In this document: positions 46,130 to 56,617 of the stretch, in pieces | Position numbering within the stretch: position 1 is the stretch's first letter | Layout: every line of letters starts with the position of its first letter | Source: Arcobacter lacus | Lineage (GTDB): Bacteria > Campylobacterota > Campylobacteria > Campylobacterales > Arcobacteraceae | Direction: 5' to 3' | NCBI RefSeq assembly: GCF_003063295.1 | Contig: NZ_MUXF01000005.1 | Location: 124,001 to 188,000, forward strand | DNA: 64,000 bases | Notes under the pieces: model-generated | The model's database searches: none | What the model saw: the letters and a program-made list of their open reading frames with translations, nothing else | What the model was told of the DNA's origin: nothing | Program-made: the position numbers and the translations under genes

Positions 46130-47203
46130 ATGCCAATAGACAATGACTATTTTAAAAACAGACAACAAAATAATAATGGTGGAGGAAATGGTGGTAATTT
46201 TCAACCTCCATTTGAAACACCAGAATTTTTTAAAAATTTTGGGAAAAAAGCAGGTATGCTTTATGCAATAATTATAATTATAGGGGTTTTATTTATTTTT
46301 AAACCTTTTGTAATTATTGAATCAGGACAAGTTGGGATTAAAGCAACAACAGGAAAATATGATAAAGAGCCATTAAATCCAGGTTTTCACTTCTATATTC
46401 CAGTACTTCAAAAAGTTATTGTTGTTGATACAAAAGTTAGACTTTTAACATATATGAATACACAAAATATAGGTTCTTTTGATCAAAGTATCAAAAATAA
46501 TCCAGCGATTAATGTTCTTGATTCAAGAGGTTTACCTATTTCTATTGAACTAACTGTTCAATATAAAATAATAGCTGAAGGTGTTCCTGAAACTATTGCA
46601 AGCTGGGGACCATCTTGGGAAGATAAAATTGTTAACCAAATTGTTGGAGAAGTAGCAAGAAGTGTTCTTGGTGGATATAATGCAGAAGTTCTTCCAATGA
46701 AAAGAAATGATGTTGCTGAAAGTCTTGATAGATTGATAAAAGAAAAAGTAACAGAAAGATCTCAAGCAGCAGTTATAGTTGAATCTGTGCAACTTAAAGA
46801 GATAGTACTTCCTGAAAAAATTAAAGAACAAATAGAAAAAGTTCAAATTGCAAATCAAGAAGCAGAAAGAGTAAGATACGAAGTTCAAAGAGCAAAACAA
46901 GAAGCAGAAAAAAGAGCTGCCCTTGCAACAGGAGAAGCTGAAGCTAGAAGAATTGAAGCTCAGGGTAGAGCTGATGCTGTAACTATTGAAGCAAAAGCAC
47001 AAGCTGAAGCAAATAAAGAGATAGCTCAATCTTTAACTCAAAATTTATTGCAAATGCAACAAATTGAAGTTCAAGGTAAATTCAATGAAGCTTTAAGAGA
47101 AAATAAAGATGCAAAAATTTTCTTAACGCCAGGTGGTGCAACTCCAAATATTTGGGTTGACACAAAAGATAAATCAAGAGATACAATTTTAAATCAAAAA
47201 TAA
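46130..47203 (+). CDS. SPFH/prohibitin-family membrane protein
   Basis: The 357-residue protein has a short Asn/Gly-rich cytoplasmic N-terminus, one membrane helix (about 42-60), an SPFH band-7 domain (about 60-245) and a long coiled coil (about 235-310, QEAERVRYEVQRAKQEAEKRAA). It belongs with prohibitin-type proteins that form membrane cages and modulate FtsH-like proteases. It is an ortholog-type gene of those widely kept in Campylobacterota. It precedes a small secreted protein and hisIE. Confidence 0.88.
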   Translation: MPIDNDYFKNRQQNNNGGGNGGNFQPPFETPEFFKNFGKKAGMLYAIIIIIGVLFIFKPFVIIESGQVGIKATTGKYDKEPLNPGFHFYIPVLQKVIVVDTKVRLLTYMNTQNIGSFDQSIKNNPAINVLDSRGLPISIELTVQYKIIAEGVPETIASWGPSWEDKIVNQIVGEVARSVLGGYNAEVLPMKRNDVAESLDRLIKEKVTERSQAAVIVESVQLKEIVLPEKIKEQIEKVQIANQEAERVRYEVQRAKQEAEKRAALATGEAEARRIEAQGRADAVTIEAKAQAEANKEIAQSLTQNLLQMQQIEVQGKFNEALRENKDAKIFLTPGGATPNIWVDTKDKSRDTILNQK

Positions 47204-47229
47204 AAAGAGGTAGTTTTAACTACTTCTTT
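47204..47229 (+). terminator. Hairpin after the SPFH gene
   Basis: Arms AAAGAGGTAGTT (47204-47215) and AACTACTTCTTT (47218-47229) form a 12-bp stem with one G-U pair and a two-base loop, ending in a short T run. Confidence 0.6.
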
Positions 47230-47244
47230 ATAAAGAAAAGTAGT

Positions 47245-47532
47245 ATGAAAAAACGAAAACTATTTATAATAATTAATCTTTTTTTTATCTCAACAATTTA
47301 TGCACAAGAGATAGAATCTGTTTTGAGAATTAAGCCTGAACCAAAATATGATAATATTTTAAAATATAATCAAAATGTAAAATATGAAGATATTTTAGAA
47401 TATAAAGAAAAAAAAGAAGAAGAAAAAGAAAGTGATTATAGTTTCGGATTTAATTTAGATATAAATCAAGAATTGATGACTATAGAAGGATTTAAAATAG
47501 ATGTCGGTACAAAATTTAAAGGTATAAACTGA
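47245..47532 (+). CDS. Hypothetical secreted protein with a short internal repeat (95 aa)
   Basis: The 95-residue product has a signal peptide (...FISTIYA) and a mature part containing two imperfect 11-residue repeats (KYDNILKYNQN and KYEDILEYKEK) followed by a Glu/Lys run. No family is recognised. It lies between the SPFH gene and hisIE and shares one base with hisIE, so translational coupling is likely. Confidence 0.65.
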   Translation: MKKRKLFIIINLFFISTIYAQEIESVLRIKPEPKYDNILKYNQNVKYEDILEYKEKKEEEKESDYSFGFNLDINQELMTIEGFKIDVGTKFKGIN

Positions 47533-48215
47533 TGGAACAATTAAATAAAATTGACTGGGAAAAAATGAATAATTTAATTCCTGTTATTACTCAAGATGCA
47601 AAAACAAATGAAGTTTTGATGCTGGCTTATATGAATAAAGAAGCCTTAGAACTTACTATAAAAACAAATTATGCTCACTATTTTAGTAGAAGTAAACAAA
47701 GAATTTGGAAAAAAGGGGAAAGCTCAAATCACCTTCAAGAAATTGTAGAAATATTCGTTGATTGTGATAATGACACACTTTTATTGAAAGTAAATCAAAC
47801 TGGAGTTGCATGTCATACAGGTAGAAAATCATGTTTTTATACAAACCTAAAAACTGATGAAATAATTAGTGGCGTTGAAATAAATACTACAGCTGCTTAT
47901 GGAGTTATTGATACTTTATATCACACTATTTGTGAAAGAAAAGATGAAGATGTTTCAAAATCATATACAGCAAAATTACTTAAAGGTAATCAAAATTCTA
48001 TGCTTAAAAAAATTGTAGAAGAAGCTGGAGAATTTACATTTGCAGTGAAAGATGATAATGAAGAAGAGATTATTTATGAAGCAGCTGATATTACATATCA
48101 TGTTTTAGTAGCACTTGCAAGTAAAAATATAAATCCAGATAGAGTAAAACAAGAGTTAGCAAGAAGGTTTGGAATCTCTGGAATTGAAGAAAAAAATTCT
48201 AGAGTTAAATCTTAA
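47532..48215 (+). CDS. hisIE: Bifunctional HisI/HisE histidine-biosynthesis enzyme
   Basis: The 227-residue protein fuses phosphoribosyl-AMP cyclohydrolase (about 1-115: MLAYMNKEAL, FVDCDNDTLLLKV, GVACHTGRKSCFY) to phosphoribosyl-ATP pyrophosphatase (about 120-220: KKIVEEAGEFTFAVKDDNEEEIIYEAADITYH). It does steps two and three of histidine synthesis. It is not in a his operon here, but a hisZ-like gene is at 58.4 kb. Confidence 0.96.
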   Translation: MEQLNKIDWEKMNNLIPVITQDAKTNEVLMLAYMNKEALELTIKTNYAHYFSRSKQRIWKKGESSNHLQEIVEIFVDCDNDTLLLKVNQTGVACHTGRKSCFYTNLKTDEIISGVEINTTAAYGVIDTLYHTICERKDEDVSKSYTAKLLKGNQNSMLKKIVEEAGEFTFAVKDDNEEEIIYEAADITYHVLVALASKNINPDRVKQELARRFGISGIEEKNSRVKS

Positions 48216-48304
48216 AAATTTTAAAATTTCTTATACAACTAAGTTGCATTTAATAATCGATTGTTATAATGCGAGAATTAAAAAATAAATAAAGGAGTAT
48301 AAAT

Positions 48305-48562
48305 ATGACAAATAGTTGTCAATACTGCTCTAAAAAAATTCCAATATCAAAGGTTTTTTGCTCAGCTGAATGTAAAGAAAGCTATTTCCAAAAAATTGCT
48401 ATTTCAGTGCCAAAACCTTTTGTTAAGAAGTTATATTTTTTCTGTTCTGAAGAGCAAAAAGAGTCTGAAATAAAGACATTTGCACAAAGACATAATTGGA
48501 ACGAAAAACTAGTAACAGAAAAAATTAAAGAGGTATTTGAAGAGTACTACCAATGTGGGTAA
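48305..48562 (+). CDS. Small zinc-ribbon-like protein (85 aa)
   Basis: The protein starts with CQYCSKKIPISKVFCSAEC, a CxxC-x10-CxxxC arrangement that is typical of a zinc-binding treble-clef or MYM/YacG-like finger. The rest is a helical segment ending in Cys-Gly. AAAGGAG lies before the ATG. It is a lone gene followed by a terminator. Function unknown; nucleic-acid or protein binding is inferred from the finger. Confidence 0.7.
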   Translation: MTNSCQYCSKKIPISKVFCSAECKESYFQKIAISVPKPFVKKLYFFCSEEQKESEIKTFAQRHNWNEKLVTEKIKEVFEEYYQCG

Positions 48563-48583
48563 AAAAGAGTAAAACTCTTTTTT
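48561..48583. terminator. Bidirectional terminator
   Basis: The stem AAAAAAGAGT / ACTCTTTTTT (48561-48570 and 48574-48583) with loop AAA lies between the convergent zinc-ribbon gene and mrp and overlaps the first gene's stop codon. Confidence 0.85.
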
Positions 48584-48594
48584 ATTTTATTATC

Positions 48595-49776
48595 TTAGTG
48601 ACAACCACATCCACTTCCACAACTTCCATTTGATTTTTTAGCTTCATCATATTGTGCTTTTATTTTTTGTCCTTCAGTTGAACATGCACTAACACCTGCT
48701 GGCATTATTGGTTGAATTTCAGCATTTGAAACTTCATTTTGTGAATTTAAAAATGAAATTAATTTATCCGCAGCTATCATATATCTTTTTGCTGTTATTG
48801 ATTCTGGATCAAAATATACAATAGGTTTTCCGCTATCTCCACCTTTTCTGATTGCTGGTTCAATTGGAAGATTTCCTAATACTTGTGTATTATACTGTTT
48901 TGCTAATTCTTCACAAGTTCCCATTCCAAAAATATCAGATTCAGTATTACAATTTGGACAAATAAATCCACTCATATTTTCTATTATTCCAGCTACAGGA
49001 ATATGAAGTTTTTTAAACATATCTAAACTTCTTTTACTATCATCAAGTGCAACATGCTGAGGAGTTGTTACATTTATTCCTGCACTTACAGGAACACTTT
49101 GTGCAAGAGTAAGTTGTGCATCACCAGTTCCTGGAGGCATATCGATAAATAATATGTCTAAATCTTCCCATACAATATCTCTTAAAAGTTGTTGGATAGC
49201 TTTCATTATCATAGCTCCTCTCCAAATAAGAGCTTGACCTTCTTGCATCAACATACCCATAGACATTACATCAACACCATAAGCATTTAATGGTTTTGCT
49301 TTATCTCCTATAACTTCAACTTCTTTTCCTATCAATCCCATCATTCTTGGAATATTAGGACCATAAATATCAGCATCTAAAATACCAACTTTTTTACCTT
49401 GCATTGCACTAGCAATTGCTAAATTTACTGTTGTAGTTGATTTTCCAACACCACCTTTTCCACTACTTACCATAACAATTTTTTTAATTTGAGGAGCAAT
49501 ATTTTTACCACTTACACTATTACTTTGTTGGATTTGTTCTTTTGGTTTATTTAAATAGATTGTTAATGTTAAGCCTAAAGGCTCAATACAGGCAGAAATG
49601 TCTTTTTTTAATTGTTCTTCAACTTCTGTTGATGTAGATGTGATATCTACAATAATAAAACAATTATTTCCATCAAGTTTAATATCTTTTACAAATCCAA
49701 ACTCTACAATAGATTTTGTAAAGCCTGGATATTTAACTTTTTCTAACTCTTTTTTAATATTTTCAATAGTAGCCAT
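48595..49776 (-). CDS. mrp: Mrp/NBP35-type Fe-S cluster carrier ATPase
   Basis: The 393-residue protein has a DUF59/MIP18-like N-terminal domain (1-85), then a P-loop domain with the deviant Walker A SSGKGGVGKST, FIDMPPGTGD, and the cluster-binding CPNC (FICPNCNTES). The C-terminal end is cysteine-rich (SCGSGCGCH), an addition that could bind a further metal. It carries and inserts Fe-S clusters, probably into enzymes such as LeuC and ThiC, also encoded in this window. Confidence 0.93.
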   Translation of the reverse strand: MATIENIKKELEKVKYPGFTKSIVEFGFVKDIKLDGNNCFIIVDITSTSTEVEEQLKKDISACIEPLGLTLTIYLNKPKEQIQQSNSVSGKNIAPQIKKIVMVSSGKGGVGKSTTTVNLAIASAMQGKKVGILDADIYGPNIPRMMGLIGKEVEVIGDKAKPLNAYGVDVMSMGMLMQEGQALIWRGAMIMKAIQQLLRDIVWEDLDILFIDMPPGTGDAQLTLAQSVPVSAGINVTTPQHVALDDSKRSLDMFKKLHIPVAGIIENMSGFICPNCNTESDIFGMGTCEELAKQYNTQVLGNLPIEPAIRKGGDSGKPIVYFDPESITAKRYMIAADKLISFLNSQNEVSNAEIQPIMPAGVSACSTEGQKIKAQYDEAKKSNGSCGSGCGCH

Positions 49777-49841
49777 ATAAAATCCTTATAATAATTTATT
49801 AAATTGTGATTATAATAAAAATAGGATAATTATTGTCTTAA

Positions 49842-51203
<1,362 letters not shown>

Positions 51204-51308
51204 CTATAATATTTATTTAATTGTAACTGGATTATAGCCAAATATATTTATATAAGCTTAAGGAGCATATGAATTTTTGAATTATTAGTTGTATAAGTTT
51301 CTTTTCTA

Positions 51309-51314
51309 TATAAT
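51309..51314 (+). promoter_or_regulatory. Probable -10 box of the HDOD gene
   Basis: TATAAT lies 26 bp before ATG 51340, and it lies downstream of the start of the longest possible frame, which supports the internal start. Confidence 0.5.
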
Positions 51315-51339
51315 ATTTCATAATTTAAAGAGAAATTCA

Positions 51340-52182
51340 ATGAAAAAAAATTTAATTCAAGAAATAAAGACTTTAGAAAATCTTCCAAATAGTATCAAAG
51401 AAATTAATGATTTCAGAAAAAATGATAACTCAGACATAAAAGAGTTGGTAAAAATTTTAAAAAAAGATTCTTTTATTGTTTCAAATATTTTAAAAATATC
51501 AAATTCAAACCTTTATGGTACAAATTTTAAAGTTGAAACTTTAAACAAAGCTATTGAAACACTAGGTATAAAATTAACTTTGGCTATTGCTATTGAAAGT
51601 ATTGTTTCGAAAACTATAAATAGGAATTTATTTGCTTATGCAGTTACTAATGATGATTTCTTTTATTCTAGTGCGTTAAGTGCAATTTTTGTTGATAACT
51701 GGCTAAAACAAATTGATGAAGATTTAAAAAATGAATTGTTTTTGCCTGCTTTTTTACAAGAGAATGGTAAATTTATAATTTCTCAAGTAATTCAAGATGA
51801 AAGACAAACAGAATTTTTTTTAAAAAGTTTAGTTGAAAAAGACAACATAAGTGCTTGTGAATTAGAATTTACTGGATATTCTTGTTCAAGAATAAGTGCA
51901 AATATTTTCAAACATTGGGATTTTAGTCATAATATAATTTTTCCCATTGCATTTACAGAAGATTTAGAAAATTGTCCAAAAGAATTTATTCACAAAGCAC
52001 AAATATTAAATGTTGTAAAGATTTTATGTGATATTAGAAATCCATTAAGTGATAATAATATAGAAAAAGCTTTAAAAAAAGTTTTAGAATATAATTTTGA
52101 TGTTGAATATTTTTTAAATGCATTAGACTCAATTAGAGAAAAAATAGAAAAGAATTCTCAACTCTCATTAAGTAACAAATAG
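51340..52182 (+). CDS. HDOD-domain signalling protein
   Basis: The 280-residue protein carries an HDOD domain (about 8-210): LPNSIKEINDFRKND, then LVKILKKDSFIVSNILKISNS and LNKAIETLGIKLTLAIAIES. HDOD domains resemble HD phosphohydrolases without the metal ligands and act in signalling; some regulate motility or stress. I chose ATG 51340 (AAAGAGA upstream, -10 box 26 bp before). It lies before ispDF with 35 bp between. Confidence 0.85.
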   Translation: MKKNLIQEIKTLENLPNSIKEINDFRKNDNSDIKELVKILKKDSFIVSNILKISNSNLYGTNFKVETLNKAIETLGIKLTLAIAIESIVSKTINRNLFAYAVTNDDFFYSSALSAIFVDNWLKQIDEDLKNELFLPAFLQENGKFIISQVIQDERQTEFFLKSLVEKDNISACELEFTGYSCSRISANIFKHWDFSHNIIFPIAFTEDLENCPKEFIHKAQILNVVKILCDIRNPLSDNNIEKALKKVLEYNFDVEYFLNALDSIREKIEKNSQLSLSNK

Positions 52183-52217
52183 GTATAATTTGTAACTTTT
52201 TTACACAAAAGGAGTTA

Positions 52218-53345
52218 TTGTTGTTAGATGTTACATTAATAGTTCTTTGCGCTGGGAATTCCACGAGGTTTGAACACAAAACAAAAAAACAATGGATAAG
52301 GGTTGAAGATGAACCTTTATGGCTAAATGTTACGAAAAGAATATCTTCTTTTGCAAAATTTGATAAAGTAATAGTTACTTCTCACCAAGATGAACTAAAT
52401 TATATGAAAAATTTTAGTGATGATTTTATTTTTGTAAAAGGTGGAGAAACTAGACAATTATCAATTTTAAATAGTTTACAATTTATAACTACAAAATATG
52501 TAATGATAACTGATGTAGCAAGAGCTTGTGTTCCTCAAAGTGTAATAGAAAATCTTTTAAATGAAAAATCTAGTGCAGATTGTATAGTTCCTATTTTAAA
52601 TGTAACAGATACAGTAGTTTATGAAAATGATACTATTGATAGAAGAAATGTAAAACTTATACAAACTCCTCAACTTTCAAACACTCAAGTTTTGAGAGAT
52701 GCCTTAAATACTCCCATCGAATTTACAGATGAAAGTTCAGCAATCAAAGCAATAGATGGAAAAATAAAATATATCCCAGGTTCTACTTCTAGCAAAAAAT
52801 TAACTTTGGGTGATGAACTTGATGAACTTCCTTGTTTAAAAGCTCCTTCAAATAATTTTTTTACAGGAACAGGATTTGATATTCATGCCTTTGAAGATAT
52901 AAAAGATATGTATTTAGGTGGAGTGAAACTTCCTTATGAATATGGATTTAAAGCACATAGTGATGGAGATGTTTTAATTCATTCGGTAATTGATGCTTTA
53001 TTAGGGGCTTGTGGAGCTGGAGATATTGGTGAATTTTTTCCAGATACAGATGATAAATACAAAGGTATAGATTCAAAACTTTTATTAGGACAAATTGTTA
53101 ATTTTATAAATAATGTTGGATATGAAATAGTAAATGTTGATTTAACAATAATTGCACAAAAACCTAAAATCAATCCTTTTAAAGATGAAATCAAAAAGTC
53201 AATGGCAAAACTTTTAGGAATAGAAAAACAGTTTGTAAATATAAAAGCTACAACAGCAGAAAAACTAGGATTTATTGGACGAGCAGAAGGGGTTGCTGTT
53301 CAAAGTATTGCCACATTGAAATATTATAATTGGAAAAAAAGATGA
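52218..53345 (+). CDS. ispDF: Bifunctional IspDF isoprenoid enzyme
   Basis: The 375-residue protein fuses IspD (1-210: LIVLCAGNSTRF, MITDVARACV) and IspF (about 215-372: GTGFDIHAFEDI, KAHSDGDVLIHSVIDALLGA, and the zinc residues Asp-His). It does two steps of the MEP pathway to isopentenyl diphosphate. Such fusions are typical of Campylobacterota. The start is TTG 52218 after AAAGGAG. Its stop overlaps the next gene (ATGA). Confidence 0.96.
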   Translation: MLLDVTLIVLCAGNSTRFEHKTKKQWIRVEDEPLWLNVTKRISSFAKFDKVIVTSHQDELNYMKNFSDDFIFVKGGETRQLSILNSLQFITTKYVMITDVARACVPQSVIENLLNEKSSADCIVPILNVTDTVVYENDTIDRRNVKLIQTPQLSNTQVLRDALNTPIEFTDESSAIKAIDGKIKYIPGSTSSKKLTLGDELDELPCLKAPSNNFFTGTGFDIHAFEDIKDMYLGGVKLPYEYGFKAHSDGDVLIHSVIDALLGACGAGDIGEFFPDTDDKYKGIDSKLLLGQIVNFINNVGYEIVNVDLTIIAQKPKINPFKDEIKKSMAKLLGIEKQFVNIKATTAEKLGFIGRAEGVAVQSIATLKYYNWKKR

Positions 53346-54232
53346 ACATATTAATTATCGAAAATGAGATATATTTAGCTCAAAAAGTAGTGTCAAGACT
53401 TCTTGATGATGGACACAATTGTGATTATATAGAATCACCAAATATTGATAATTTATCAAAAGATTATGATGTGATTTTATTATCAACTTCTTTACCAACT
53501 GCTTTATGTAAAGAGATAACTAAAAAGTATTCGCATAAATCTATAATTCTTCTTTTAGTTTCTTATGTTTCAGATGAAACAGTTACAAATCATATAAAAG
53601 ATGGTGCAAGAGATTATATTATGAAGCCATTTATTATGGATGAATTAATAAGAAAAATATATCACTATATTGATACAAGAAATGTAAAAAGAGAGTTACA
53701 AACTTTAAAAGAGTATTTTGAATTTACTATGTCTGATATTGATGTAAGTGGAATTTTATTACCTCCATCTTTCCCTCTTTTAATAGAGACAAATTCTCAA
53801 AGATATGCTGATAAATTGGTTTTTGAATTATCAAAAAAAGTTGATTTACCTATAAGTTTTATAACTTTAACTTCAGCTACTTGGCAAAAACAAATAAATT
53901 GTATTGAAGAAAAGACTATCATTTATTTAAGTGATTATCATACTTTGAAAAAAAATATGAAAGATTATGTTGTTAAATATATTGAAGATAAAACTTGTGT
54001 TATTTCCACTTTAGAGTGTGAAGATAGTTTCCCTTATAGAAAAATAGAGATAAATAGTGAAAAAGAGTTAGTAGGAATTACAAACATTATGACAATAAAT
54101 GATTATGTAAAAATGATGGTTATGTCATATCAAAACAAATATCCAGACACAGAACTATCAAAAAAACTTGGAATTTCAAGAAAATCGCTTTGGGAAAAAA
54201 GAAAAAAACTAGATATCGAAAAAAAGAAATAG
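53342..54232 (+). CDS. HP1021-type atypical response regulator
   Basis: The 296-residue protein has an N-terminal receiver-like domain in which the phospho-acceptor Asp is replaced by Ser48 (VILLSTSLP) and a C-terminal Fis-like HTH (ELSKKLGISRKSLWEKRKK). Together with its place after ispDF and before pgpA, this matches H. pylori HP1021 and C. jejuni Cj1608, orphan regulators that act without phosphorylation, bind near oriC and respond to redox. I chose ATG 53342 over the longer TTG 53330 because GGAAAAAAAG is the ribosome site. Confidence 0.92.
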   Translation: MNILIIENEIYLAQKVVSRLLDDGHNCDYIESPNIDNLSKDYDVILLSTSLPTALCKEITKKYSHKSIILLLVSYVSDETVTNHIKDGARDYIMKPFIMDELIRKIYHYIDTRNVKRELQTLKEYFEFTMSDIDVSGILLPPSFPLLIETNSQRYADKLVFELSKKVDLPISFITLTSATWQKQINCIEEKTIIYLSDYHTLKKNMKDYVVKYIEDKTCVISTLECEDSFPYRKIEINSEKELVGITNIMTINDYVKMMVMSYQNKYPDTELSKKLGISRKSLWEKRKKLDIEKKK

Positions 54233-54242
54233 GGGATAATGT

Positions 54243-54719
54243 ATGAATTTGAGAAAATTTTTTTTAACAGTAGGTTTTAGTGGTTTAAGTCCAAAAGCTC
54301 CTGGAACAGTTGGTTCTTTTGTTTCTTTAATTTTAGGACTTTTTCTTTTAGAATTTTTACACTCTTCAACTTTGTTTTTATTATCTATTTTGATAACTGT
54401 TGTAGCGGTTAAACAAATTGATATCTATGAAAAAGAAGTAGATTTACATGATAGCAGTGAAATAGTAATAGATGAACTTGCTGGTATGTGGATAGCTTTA
54501 TCAATTTGTGGAATAAATGGAGATAATATTCTTTTTATGGCTCCACTTGCTTTTGTATTTTTCAGACTTTTTGATATTTGGAAACCATCTATTATAGGTA
54601 AAATCGATAGAGATGTAAAAGGTGGTTTAGGTGTTATGGGTGATGATATTGTTGCAGGAATAGCTGCAGGAATTGCCACTGCAGGAGTTTATCAGTTAAT
54701 AGAAAAGTTTATTTTGTAA
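54243..54719 (+). CDS. pgpA: Phosphatidylglycerophosphatase A
   Basis: The 158-residue membrane enzyme opens with FSGLSPKAPGTVGSF, then the catalytic DELAGMWIAL-type block and GVMGDDIVAGIAAG near the C-terminus, as in PgpA. It makes phosphatidylglycerol. It follows the HP1021-like gene by 10 bp, and this gene order is also seen in other Campylobacterota. Confidence 0.94.
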   Translation: MNLRKFFLTVGFSGLSPKAPGTVGSFVSLILGLFLLEFLHSSTLFLLSILITVVAVKQIDIYEKEVDLHDSSEIVIDELAGMWIALSICGINGDNILFMAPLAFVFFRLFDIWKPSIIGKIDRDVKGGLGVMGDDIVAGIAAGIATAGVYQLIEKFIL

Positions 54720-54725
54720 CCTAAA

Positions 54726-55439
54726 TTAAATATTTAACATCAAAGGTAAATGGTCACTTACTTCAATCCATTTACTTTTGTTTAGAATTTTACATTTTGT
54801 TTCTTTTTTTAATAATTTCTTAGTTCCAAATATATAATCTATGTGATATGCTTTTTCAAGTTTTCTTTGTAAATAGAAAGTAGGATTTTCTTCTTCTCCT
54901 TGTTTTTCATTATTTAAGTAATGATAAAAACTAATTATGTCAATTTCCTCTAATTCCTTTACTACATCACTATGGTTCCACCATCTATCCCATTTATCCC
55001 AAATTTTATTACTATTAAAATCTCCGATAATAAAACAAGGATATTCCTTTAATTTATTTTTGTGTAGTTGAAGATATTTCCAAAGTTGTCCAATGTATCC
55101 AAATACTTCTGAATTTGCATGTTTTGTCCAAACTGCAAGAATGATAAATTGCTCATCTACCAAACAAGGAAGAAAAAGTTCTAATTCCTCATTTTTATAT
55201 TTGTAATTTTTATCAGACCAGTCTAACATTTTTAGTTTTATGTTATTTTTTGCAAAAATTCCTAAGCCCTTATTTTTATTGTTCCCTTTCCATAAATAAT
55301 TAGTTTTTCTTTCTTTTTCTTTTGAATATATATTAGGATTTTCACATTCTTGAATTATATAAATATCTAATTCTAAATCATCGAGTAAATAGGCTTTCTT
55401 TCTAAAAGCACCATTGCAGTTCCAAGTTAAGATTTTCAT
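54726..55439 (-). CDS. Endonuclease/exonuclease/phosphatase (EEP) family protein
   Basis: The 237-residue protein has the EEP hallmarks: WNCNGAF at the start, QECENP (catalytic Glu), IIGDFNSNKIWD, and the C-terminal SDHLPLML with the metal-binding Asp and His. It is unlikely to be the chromosomal exonuclease III (different spacing, and AP-endonuclease motif LQE is weak). Substrate could be DNA, RNA or a lipid phosphate. Lone gene, with no nuclease partner nearby. Confidence 0.82.
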   Translation of the reverse strand: MKILTWNCNGAFRKKAYLLDDLELDIYIIQECENPNIYSKEKERKTNYLWKGNNKNKGLGIFAKNNIKLKMLDWSDKNYKYKNEELELFLPCLVDEQFIILAVWTKHANSEVFGYIGQLWKYLQLHKNKLKEYPCFIIGDFNSNKIWDKWDRWWNHSDVVKELEEIDIISFYHYLNNEKQGEEENPTFYLQRKLEKAYHIDYIFGTKKLLKKETKCKILNKSKWIEVSDHLPLMLNI

Positions 55440-55498
55440 AAATTTATTATAGTAAAAAATTAGGATTAAATAAAAGTTTTAGTTTGAGACAGCGAAAA

Positions 55499-56617
55499 TT
55501 ATTTCACTATCTCTGCAAATTGTTTGAATATATATTTTGATTCATGTGGACCAGGACTTGCTTCTGGGTGATGTTGAACAGAAAAAATCTCTTTATTTTT
55601 ATATTTAACACCTTCTATTGTATTGTCAAATAAGTTAATATGAGTTATATCTGCAATTTCAACTATATTATCTGGTACATTATAGTTGTGATTTTGTGCA
55701 GTTATTTCAACTACTCCATTATTTGAAACTGGATGGTTACCACCGTGTTGTCCAAATTTTAATTTATAAGTATCATATCCATGAGCAATAGAAAGTAATT
55801 GATGTCCTAAACAAATAGCAAATATTGGGATATTTGCATTTATTAATTTTTGAATTTCTACTTTTTCATTTACAAGAGTTAGAGGATCTCCTGGACCATT
55901 TGATAAAAATACTCCACCTATTTCTTTAGCTTCAAATCTTGCTATTAAGTCTTCACCTTTAAATGAAGATGGTATAACTTCTACTTCAAGTCCAGTTTGA
56001 ACTAATTCATTTAAAATATTTCTTTTAACTCCAAAGTCAATAACAACTACTTTTTTATCACTCATCACAGCTTTATCATAAGCTTTTATAGCATGATTCC
56101 AGCTTCCTGATTTATGAATATATGCTTCTTTTGTAGAAACTATTTCTATATAGTTTATATCTTCAATTCTAGGGCTTACTTTTAATTGTTTTGCTAATTC
56201 TTCTTTAGATGAAATCTCTGTTGAAGCTATCATCATCATAGCCCCTTCATCTCTAAGCATTTTAGTTAAATATCTTGTATCTATATCACAAATTCCTAAA
56301 ATACCATGTTCTTTTAATAAATTATCTAAATTATTTTGTGCTCTATAATTTGAATAGTCATTGTGATAGTTTCTAACTAAAACACCTTTACAATGACAAA
56401 TTTTACTTTCCATATCATCATCATTTACACCAACATTTCCAATTTCTGGCATTGTAAAAGTGATAAATTGTCCAGCATAAGATGGGTCAGAGATAATTTC
56501 TTGATAACCAGTTAATGAAGTATTAAAAACTATTTCTCCAACAGCAGTTCCTATTGCACCAAAAGATTTTGCTTCTAAAAAAGTTCCATTTTCTAAATAT
56601 ATCCATACTTTTTGCAT
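55499..56617 (-). CDS. carA: Carbamoyl-phosphate synthase small subunit
   Basis: The 372-residue glutaminase subunit has the N-terminal CarA domain (WIYLENGTFLEAKSFGA, GYQEIISDPSYAGQFI) and a class I amidotransferase domain with nucleophile Cys in AICLGHQLLSIAHG and the His-Glu in SVQHHPEASPGP. It supplies ammonia for arginine and pyrimidine synthesis; carB is not in the window. It is last in the aminotransferase-hisZ-purA-DUF507-carA operon. Confidence 0.96.
   Translation of the reverse strand: MQKVWIYLENGTFLEAKSFGAIGTAVGEIVFNTSLTGYQEIISDPSYAGQFITFTMPEIGNVGVNDDDMESKICHCKGVLVRNYHNDYSNYRAQNNLDNLLKEHGILGICDIDTRYLTKMLRDEGAMMMIASTEISSKEELAKQLKVSPRIEDINYIEIVSTKEAYIHKSGSWNHAIKAYDKAVMSDKKVVVIDFGVKRNILNELVQTGLEVEVIPSSFKGEDLIARFEAKEIGGVFLSNGPGDPLTLVNEKVEIQKLINANIPIFAICLGHQLLSIAHGYDTYKLKFGQHGGNHPVSNNGVVEITAQNHNYNVPDNIVEIADITHINLFDNTIEGVKYKNKEIFSVQHHPEASPGPHESKYIFKQFAEIVK

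Noticed and set aside
46550-47029. Long minus-strand open frame opposite the SPFH gene
   Set aside because: It is a shadow of the coiled-coil repeat-like codons on the other strand, has a composition dominated by Ser, Phe and Cys, and no ribosome site.
51270-51281. Mini frame ATG-AAT-TTT-TGA after a strong Shine-Dalgarno (AAGGAG)
   Set aside because: Only three codons, between divergent thiC and HDOD genes; could be chance and lies upstream of the predicted HDOD promoter.
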